This document shows positions 24,062 to 29,022 of a stretch of DNA of 29,022 nucleotides, one piece after another. The translations under genes and the position numbers were made by a program. Positions within the stretch are counted from its first letter, which is position 1, and each line of letters begins with the position of its first letter. The notes under the pieces were generated by a model, which saw only the letters and a program-made list of their open reading frames with translations, was not told the origin of the DNA and did not search any database. This DNA is from CAYRVF01 sp964427535 (GTDB lineage: Bacteria; Chloroflexota; Ktedonobacteria; Ktedonobacterales; JADMIN01), in the NCBI GenBank assembly GCA_964427535.1, contig CAYRVF010000071.1:1-29022 (forward strand), given 5' to 3'.

Positions 24062-24086
24062 CCCTTCCCCTCGCAAAGGGAAAGGG
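24062..24086. repeat. Imperfect CCCTTCCCC palindrome
   Basis: CCCTTCCCC (24062-24070) faces GGGAAAGGG (24078-24086) across TCGCAAA, with one unpaired position. It lies about 50 bases before the copy at 24133 and appears to be a degenerate member of the same repeat family. Confidence 0.5.
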
Positions 24087-24132
24087 GAGCAATTCGGCCA
24101 ACCGAAGGGCACAAACGCCCGATGAGGAGCGA

Positions 24133-24171
24133 CCCCTTCCCTCAAGGGAATGGGGTTGGGGGTGAGGTTCT
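24133..24171. repeat. Dispersed palindromic repeat, copy 2
   Basis: Same 39-nt unit as 22028-22066 with one substitution (GGGAATGGGG instead of GGGAAGGGGG). It lies just downstream of the CrtC-like lipoprotein gene and could act as its terminator. Confidence 0.85.
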
Positions 24172-24186
24172 GTCGGCCCGACACCG

Positions 24187-25344
24187 CTAGGGCACAATAG
24201 CGCTGCCCGACCCTGACGGGACGCTGGCGTAACCGGTCAGCTCCACATACCCCTCGCCGTTCACTGGATGTCCTTGCGCCTGCCCGGAGATACCGACTGC
24301 ACCCTCCCAGTAGGCGACGCCAGTGGAGGCGCCTGTCACCAGCTCCTGATCTTTCAGCAGCGGCGTGAGGGTCAGCGAGACGGCGGGCGTGTCCAGTGTC
24401 ACCGTCCAGCCGGAGGGATACGTGCCGTGGGTGACGGGACTGGTCCAGCTTCCGGTGGCCTTCAGGTGGATCGCCGAGGAGGGAATCTCGCTCGCGGTGC
24501 CATCCGGCGCAACATAGGTGCCGAAGGTCGCGACGGGCGTGTGTGTGGCGTCGAAGATGTCGTAGAGCATGAACTCGGTGTGGTTGCTGAGCTGGATGCT
24601 GTACCAGTTCCAGCCGGAGCCGACGAGCGAGAGGAAATTGCCCCACTGGTGGTCGAACCACGCCTGCCCGCTCACAGAAATCGTCGTGCCGTGGTCGGTG
24701 AGGGTGCCGTCGACAGAGAGCAGCGGGCGCGAGTAGTAGTACGAGAAGCCGCCCGCGCCGTAGTTGATGAGTCCGTTTCCGCCATGCAGAATTGGGTGCG
24801 GCAGGGTATCCGTGAGCGAGAGCGAGATGGCGTAGTTCTGCTGTGACGCCTGCAGCGTGTCGTGTCCGCTGAGGCCGTGCATCGTCCAGTCGCCGAGCGC
24901 CAGCGAGAAGCCGTTCGCCGACCCCGCCGATGGAATCGCGGTGGCGGGCTCGAACATCGCTCGCTGGTCGAAGTGGAACTGACCGGCGGTGATGTCGCTG
25001 ATGGCGAAGTGCGACGCGTAGAAGGGCGGAAGCTGCCCGCGCAGCGTCTGGAAGATGACGTACTCGAAACCGTAGACGTGGCTGTGGCCCTGGGCGTCGG
25101 TGCCATGCAGATGCCCGGTGTAGTACCACCACTCGGTCAGATCGTTGTGCTGCGCCTCATCCCACGGGAACTGGACGCCCGGCAGCGGTGTCGGCGAAGC
25201 CGCCGCCGCGGCAGTCGCGGGGAGCTTGCCGCTGCCCGCGACCGTGCCTGGCAGACCGCAACCCGCCAGCGCGAGCAGCAATACGCCAGCCAGAGCCAGC
25301 GCCCCGGCCGCGACCGCCCGCCGTCTATATCTCAGCGATATCAT
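24187..25344 (-). CDS. CrtC/AttH-like lipocalin-fold lipoprotein (secreted hydrolase-like)
   Basis: A 385-residue lipoprotein with lipobox LALAGC (Cys29) and a Thr/Ala linker. The family-defining EWWYYTGHL is at residues 71-79 and WFDHQWGNF at 229-237, as in carotenoid 1,2-hydratase CrtC and the AttH family. Two tandem lipocalin-like barrels are expected. AttH/CrtC-like secreted proteins are widespread; most have no proven activity and only CrtC is a known hydratase. Carotenoid chemistry is therefore not claimed. The ATG at 25344 has AGAGG three to eight bases upstream. It lies 59 bases after the MMPL gene on the same strand, so it is probably cotranscribed. Lipid export or envelope modification is a contextual guess. 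Confidence 0.85.
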   Translation of the reverse strand: MISLRYRRRAVAAGALALAGVLLLALAGCGLPGTVAGSGKLPATAAAAASPTPLPGVQFPWDEAQHNDLTEWWYYTGHLHGTDAQGHSHVYGFEYVIFQTLRGQLPPFYASHFAISDITAGQFHFDQRAMFEPATAIPSAGSANGFSLALGDWTMHGLSGHDTLQASQQNYAISLSLTDTLPHPILHGGNGLINYGAGGFSYYYSRPLLSVDGTLTDHGTTISVSGQAWFDHQWGNFLSLVGSGWNWYSIQLSNHTEFMLYDIFDATHTPVATFGTYVAPDGTASEIPSSAIHLKATGSWTSPVTHGTYPSGWTVTLDTPAVSLTLTPLLKDQELVTGASTGVAYWEGAVGISGQAQGHPVNGEGYVELTGYASVPSGSGSAIVP

Positions 25345-25403
25345 AGACCTCTGCTCAATTTCCGGTTGCTCGTAACGTCATGCTGACCGTCTCGCTTACC
25401 CAC

Positions 25404-27710
25404 CTACTCGCCGCCGACCGAAACTGTTCCGTCATCCACCGGCTCGGCGTGCGTCATGACGAACGGCTCGGCGGCACTCTCGGTGAAGACAACGCCGGGC
25501 AGCAACCGGTTGAACGGCCATGGCCACCACCAGTTGACCCGGCCAAGTAGCCGCATCGTCGCCGGCACCAGCAGCCCGCGCACAAGCGACGCGTCGAGCA
25601 GCACGGCCAGCGCCATACCGACGCCGAGCGCCTTCACGATCACCAGGTCAGCAGAAGCGAACGAGAGGCTCACCAGAATGACGATCGCCGCCGCGCTGGT
25701 GATGATGCCGCCACTGCGCTCCAGGCCAAGGGCGACGCTGCGCGAGTTGTCGTGCGTATGTTCGTACGCCTCGCGGATGCGTGAGAGCAGGAACACCTCG
25801 TAATCCATCGAGAGGCCGAAGAGCGCGCAGAACATCAAAATCGGCGACGACGCCTCGACGAAGCCGAGTGGCGTGAAGTTCAGGATGCTGCTGAAATGGC
25901 CCTCCTGGAAGATGAACACCAGCGCGCCGTACGTCGCCAGAATCGAGAGCGCGTTCATCAGGATCGCCTTCAGCGGCAGCACCAGCGAACGGAACAGCAG
26001 CATCAGCGCGACGTAGGTGATCGCCGCGACGACGAGCAGCGCGAACGGGAACTCGCCGTAGAGCGTGTTCACATAGTCAATGATGGCCGCCGTGCCGCCG
26101 TCTACCAGCGTGGTGAATCCGCCCGGCGGCGGTGTGTTGCGGATCGCCTCCACCAGTTGCTCGGAGCGCGGGTCCAGCATGGCGTACCTGCTGTAGACCT
26201 GCACCATCTCGATATTCTGCCCGGCATATGCCTGCAACACCTGAGTGACATACGGGTCGCCGATCGCCTGCGGGTGGCTGTACATCAGCTCGTATTGTTG
26301 CAGTGTGAAGCGTGGATCGAGCGTGACGATGCTGTCGACGCGCAGCACGCGCGGGTCTGCCTGGAGCCGACGCACATACTGGTCGAGCGTGCGCACGTTC
26401 TGGGGCTCGAGCGGGCTGCCCGGCGTCCGCACCGCGAGCACGATAGGCGACGACGTGCTCTGGTCGAAGTCCTGCGTCAGGATGTTGTATGCCTGACGCG
26501 ACTTCACGTAGGACGGCAGAATCGACGCGTCGGGGGCGGCGAGGCGCACGCTGAGATACGGCACGCCGAGCAGCAGCAAGAACGCGAGCACTGGGAAGAA
26601 GACGAGCAGTGGGCGCTTCATCACGCCGAACGCGAGGCGGTGCCAGAAGCCGTACTCCACCGGACGCCCGAGCGCCGCGGGGCGCGCCCACGGCAGTCGC
26701 ACCGGCAGCGCGTTGACCCGGTGCGCCAGCACGCCGAGGAGCGCGGGCAACAGCGTCACGCCCGCCAGAATCGCCAGCACGACCGTGATAATGCCGCCAT
26801 ACCCCACCGAACGCAACACGTTCAGCGGGAACAGCAGCAGCCCTACCAGCCCGATCGAGACCGCCAGCCCCGAGAAGAAGACTGCTCGCCCGGCGGTGGA
26901 CATCGTCACCCCGACCGCGTCCTCGACCGTCCGCCCGCGCGCCAGCTCCTCGCGGAAGCGACTGACCATGAAGAGCGAGTAGTCCACCCCAAGGCCAAGA
27001 CCAAAGAGCGTCGTGATATTCAGCGCGAAGATCGAGACCGGCGAGACCTTGCCCAGCGCATAGAGCAGCGCCAGCGAGATCACGACGCTGCACCCGCCGA
27101 CGGCCGCAGGCAGCCCAGCCGCGACAGCCGAGCGGAAGACGAGCACCAGCGCCAGCAGCGCGAACGGGAAGGCGATCAGCTCCGCTCGGCGCAGGTCCGA
27201 CTCGCTCACGGTCTGGATGTCGGCGTAGAAGACGGGCCCGCCGCCCACGAGCGTCTGCAGGTCGGGTTGCTGGTGCAGGCGCGCGCGCAGCCCCGGCAGC
27301 ACCGCGGGCGCATGGTCCGCGTCGGCCTTGAGCAGCACGACCGTATAGGCGATATGCCGGTTGTTCGAGACTTGGGCCGGATTGATGGTATACGGCACGA
27401 TCTGCGTCACCTGCGACCATCCCTGCAGGCCCGCGACCGCGGCAGTAGCCTCGGCGACGTAGCGTGGGTCATCGGCGGTCAACGTCTTGCTAGTGAAGAG
27501 GATATCGACGTTGGTGAAGCTGGTGTGCAGACCCTGCTGCAGGGCGTCGACGGCTTGCTGCGACTCCATCGACGAGCTGCCAAAGCCGCCCGGCGTCAGC
27601 ACCTCCGCCGCGCGCGGAGCGAATGGCACGGCGGCGAGCACCCCCACCGCCCAGACCGCCAGAATGAGATAGCGCCAGCGAACGGTGAGCAGGCCAAGTC
27701 TATAGAACAT
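25404..27710 (-). CDS. MMPL-family (RND superfamily) transporter
   Basis: A 768-residue inner-membrane protein, normal for bacterial MMPL proteins. It has two similar halves. Span 1 is at about 14-32, followed by an extracytoplasmic loop to about 170. Spans 2-6 carry the proton-relay-type motif FGLGLGVDYSLFMVSRFREE (D243, Y244). In the second half is the equivalent GLSMDYEVFLLSRIREAY (D636, Y637). These Asp-Tyr pairs drive proton-coupled export in MmpL3. Likely cargo is lipids or hydrophobic compounds; not deducible here. The ATG at 27710 has GAGG nine bases upstream. The CrtC-like lipoprotein gene follows closely. The C-terminal tail is short and hydrophilic. Confidence 0.93.
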   Translation of the reverse strand: MFYRLGLLTVRWRYLILAVWAVGVLAAVPFAPRAAEVLTPGGFGSSSMESQQAVDALQQGLHTSFTNVDILFTSKTLTADDPRYVAEATAAVAGLQGWSQVTQIVPYTINPAQVSNNRHIAYTVVLLKADADHAPAVLPGLRARLHQQPDLQTLVGGGPVFYADIQTVSESDLRRAELIAFPFALLALVLVFRSAVAAGLPAAVGGCSVVISLALLYALGKVSPVSIFALNITTLFGLGLGVDYSLFMVSRFREELARGRTVEDAVGVTMSTAGRAVFFSGLAVSIGLVGLLLFPLNVLRSVGYGGIITVVLAILAGVTLLPALLGVLAHRVNALPVRLPWARPAALGRPVEYGFWHRLAFGVMKRPLLVFFPVLAFLLLLGVPYLSVRLAAPDASILPSYVKSRQAYNILTQDFDQSTSSPIVLAVRTPGSPLEPQNVRTLDQYVRRLQADPRVLRVDSIVTLDPRFTLQQYELMYSHPQAIGDPYVTQVLQAYAGQNIEMVQVYSRYAMLDPRSEQLVEAIRNTPPPGGFTTLVDGGTAAIIDYVNTLYGEFPFALLVVAAITYVALMLLFRSLVLPLKAILMNALSILATYGALVFIFQEGHFSSILNFTPLGFVEASSPILMFCALFGLSMDYEVFLLSRIREAYEHTHDNSRSVALGLERSGGIITSAAAIVILVSLSFASADLVIVKALGVGMALAVLLDASLVRGLLVPATMRLLGRVNWWWPWPFNRLLPGVVFTESAAEPFVMTHAEPVDDGTVSVGGE

Positions 27711-27840
27711 GCGAAGAGTCCTCTAGCAGGAGGCGGGGGCTTCTGGACCAATCTTGCGGGAGGCCGCCATGAGGGGTAAAATCAGGTTCCCGCTGTGGAC
27801 GATGCTCTGCGCTACACCGCCCACAGGGGACCTACCCAAA

Positions 27841-27870
27841 TTTGTACAGCCTTTGTGCATAGGTTTGCAA
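27841..27870 (-). promoter_or_regulatory. Possible promoter of the MMPL gene
   Basis: On the minus strand TTGCAA (27870-27865), 18-base spacer, TACAAA (27846-27841), about 130 bases before the start codon. Confidence 0.45.
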
Positions 27871-28035
27871 GGGTTGAGGCACGCATTTTTTGTTTCCGTA
27901 ACGCATGTCTGTCAATCCCGCACTTCCCTTGTTAACGATAGCGCATAATGGACAGCGATGTCGCGCTCGCCCGGTGAAGGCGAGAGTGGACTTCCCCAGA
28001 ACGGGGACCGCGCGGCGTCGCGAGGAGTCTGAGCT
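27871..28035 (+). promoter_or_regulatory. smpB upstream region
   Basis: Contains a CATAAT -10-like box (27944-27949) with only a poor -35 partner, then two small hairpins in the presumed leader: CTCGCC (27966-27971)/GGCGAG (27979-27984) and CCCC-AGAAC-GGGG near 27994-28006. No gene is present in the 325 bases between MMPL and smpB. Confidence 0.4.
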
Positions 28036-28500
28036 ATGTCGGAAAACACGTCGCCTGTCTCGGTCAACCGGCAGGCGTATCATGACTATTTTATCGATGA
28101 AACATATGAGGCGGGCATCGCACTGACCGGCACGGAAGTGAAGTCGGTCCGCAACGGCAAGGTCAACCTGCGTGGCGCCTACGCACGTGTCCGCGACGAC
28201 GAGGTGTGGCTCGAAGGCGCGCATATCGCCGAATACGAGCAGGGCACCTATATGAACCACGATCCGCTGCGGCCGCGCAAGCTGCTGCTGCACCGCGACG
28301 AGATCCGCCGGCTGATCGGCCGGGTGCAGACGAAGGGCCTGACGCTGATTCCGCTCAAGATGTACTTCAAGCGCAATCACGTCAAGGTCGAGCTCGGTCT
28401 GGCGCGCGGCAAGAAGCTCTACGACAAGCGCGAGACCATCAAGAAGCGCGAGGCCGAGCGCGAGCTGGCGCGGACGGTGAAGCAGCGCGTACGCGGCTAA
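28036..28500 (+). CDS. smpB: SsrA-binding protein SmpB
   Basis: A 154-residue protein of standard length. Landmarks are VNRQAYHDYFIDETYEAGIA, the diagnostic LTGTEVKSVRNGKVNLRGAY (about 35-54), IAEYEQGTYMNHDPLRPRKL, and the basic tail with YDKRETIKKREAER. SmpB binds the tRNA-like part of tmRNA and mimics the codon-anticodon stem in the ribosomal A site during rescue of stalled ribosomes. The ATG has GGAG nine bases upstream. Its RNA partner ssrA begins 148 bases downstream on the same strand. Confidence 0.97.
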   Translation: MSENTSPVSVNRQAYHDYFIDETYEAGIALTGTEVKSVRNGKVNLRGAYARVRDDEVWLEGAHIAEYEQGTYMNHDPLRPRKLLLHRDEIRRLIGRVQTKGLTLIPLKMYFKRNHVKVELGLARGKKLYDKRETIKKREAERELARTVKQRVRG

Positions 28501-28535
28501 CGTCAACGCGGGGGCCGCTACGAACACGTCTATAA

Positions 28536-28555
28536 GGGCGAGGCAACTCTCGCCC
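28536..28555 (+). terminator. Hairpin after smpB
   Basis: GGGCGAG (28536-28542) and CTCGCCC (28549-28555), 7 bp with a 6-base loop, no strong T-run. It separates smpB from the ssrA promoter. Confidence 0.5.
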
Positions 28556-28589
28556 ATGCTTTCCGCAGCGCCGCCCGCTCGTCCCAACG

Positions 28590-28618
28590 TCGCATTTCAC
28601 CCCAATCTATGGTATAAT
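28590..28618 (+). promoter_or_regulatory. Promoter of ssrA
   Basis: TCGCAT (28590-28595), 17-base spacer, consensus TATAAT (28613-28618) with a TGG just before it. A short GCGC-GAAA-GCGC hairpin lies in the 5' leader that RNase P would remove. Confidence 0.75.
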
Positions 28619-28647
28619 GGGTGGTGCGCGAAAGCGCGACTCGTCTA

Positions 28648-29022
28648 GGGGATGTCGGGTTTCGACAGGCAGGAGACGGGGACGTTTGCAGGCCGAGGTG
28701 CCGGTATCGCAAGTCTCGTAAAACAACCGGCGAAAAAATAGCTGCCAACAACAGCTCTGAGCGGGCCATGCCTGCTCTCGCTCTCGCCGCTTAATAACCG
28801 GTAGAAGCGCATCCGCCTGACCTCCGCCTGATGGGTCAGAATCGGGTGTAACACAATGAGGCTGGGTAAACGCTGATCGCTCAGTAGGCGTTGCCGAGAA
28901 CCACTGAGTAGGTGACAGACAACCCCGCCAGTGGGGGTGGCCGTCACGTCATCAAAACGCTGGATAAGCCTGTAGCATATCGTCTCAGTCGCTTGTTTGG
29001 ACGGGGAGTTCGACTCTCCCCC
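28648..29022 (+). ncRNA. ssrA: Transfer-messenger RNA (3' end cut by window edge)
   Basis: The 5' end GGGGATGTCGGGTTTCGACA gives the acceptor strand and the invariant tRNA-like start. Near the 3' end, GGACGGGGAGTTCGACTCTC forms the T-arm with TTCGACT loop, and the last acceptor bases and CCA fall outside the window. The tag frame follows the conserved TAGCT: resume codon GCC at 28744, encoding ANNSSERAMPALALAA and ending in two stops, TAATAA (28792-28797). The ALALAA ending is the degradation signal read by ClpXP-type proteases. The region between holds pseudoknot-like helices. Together with SmpB this releases stalled ribosomes and tags the unfinished proteins. Confidence 0.97.

Noticed and set aside
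25896..27779. 627-residue open frame opposite the MMPL gene
   Set aside because: Arg/Gln/His-rich antisense frame without domains; the minus strand has the complete transporter.
1..29022. CRISPR arrays, insertion sequences, integrases, phage genes, rRNA
   Set aside because: No regularly spaced repeats, transposase or integrase motifs, or rRNA signatures were seen.

Overview
The window looks like a high-GC chromosomal segment of a member of the Chloroflexota. The main pointers are an FMN riboswitch controlling a RibX/RibY-type riboflavin ABC uptake pair (a system described from Chloroflexi), dispersed CCCTTCCC/GTTGGGGGTGAGG palindromic repeats, and a tmRNA tag ending in ALALAA. The genus cannot be fixed from sequence alone. 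It is scaffolded draft sequence: there are two runs of exactly 100 N (10376-10475 and 17380-17479).

Layout. 1-8926 is mostly minus strand. It holds the 5' part of clpC (cut by the window edge), a 0.6 kb non-coding stretch, rpsA (ribosomal protein S1), and a 0.9 kb non-coding stretch. A plus-strand CoA-type Nudix hydrolase follows, then the converging unit promoter > FMN riboswitch > ribX > ribY, a DUF971 protein and a polytopic GT-C/GT87-like membrane protein. 9103-14171 is plus strand. A strong TTGACA-N17-TATAGT promoter drives an E1/ThiF-like protein, a composite methyltransferase-like/zinc-ribbon/GNAT protein (broken by the first N run) and a HAMP-like membrane protein with a Pro/Gln-rich tail; a strong terminator closes this unit. 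Two small unknown genes follow as a pair. On the minus strand 15521-14301 lies a RNase D-like DEDDy exonuclease fused to HEAT-like repeats.

16155-21948 is plus strand: a type I surface protein with two Ig-like domains, the second N run between two identical 55-nt copies, a large membrane protein of unknown function, and the overlapping argC-argB pair of arginine biosynthesis. 27710-22096 is minus strand with four genes that mostly have their own promoters: an MMPL transporter, a CrtC/AttH-like lipoprotein, a receiver-SnoaL fusion and an amidohydrolase. The window ends with the trans-translation pair smpB and ssrA (tmRNA, truncated only at its last acceptor-stem bases).

The housekeeping themes are protein quality control (ClpC, SmpB, tmRNA), translation (S1), riboflavin uptake under FMN control, and arginine synthesis. 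The most novel-looking content is the E1-like / MTase-ZnR-GNAT / HAMP-membrane operon at 9274-13297. Many promoters share a TATACT -10 box, often with a 16-18 bp spacer, which is a useful organism-specific signature.
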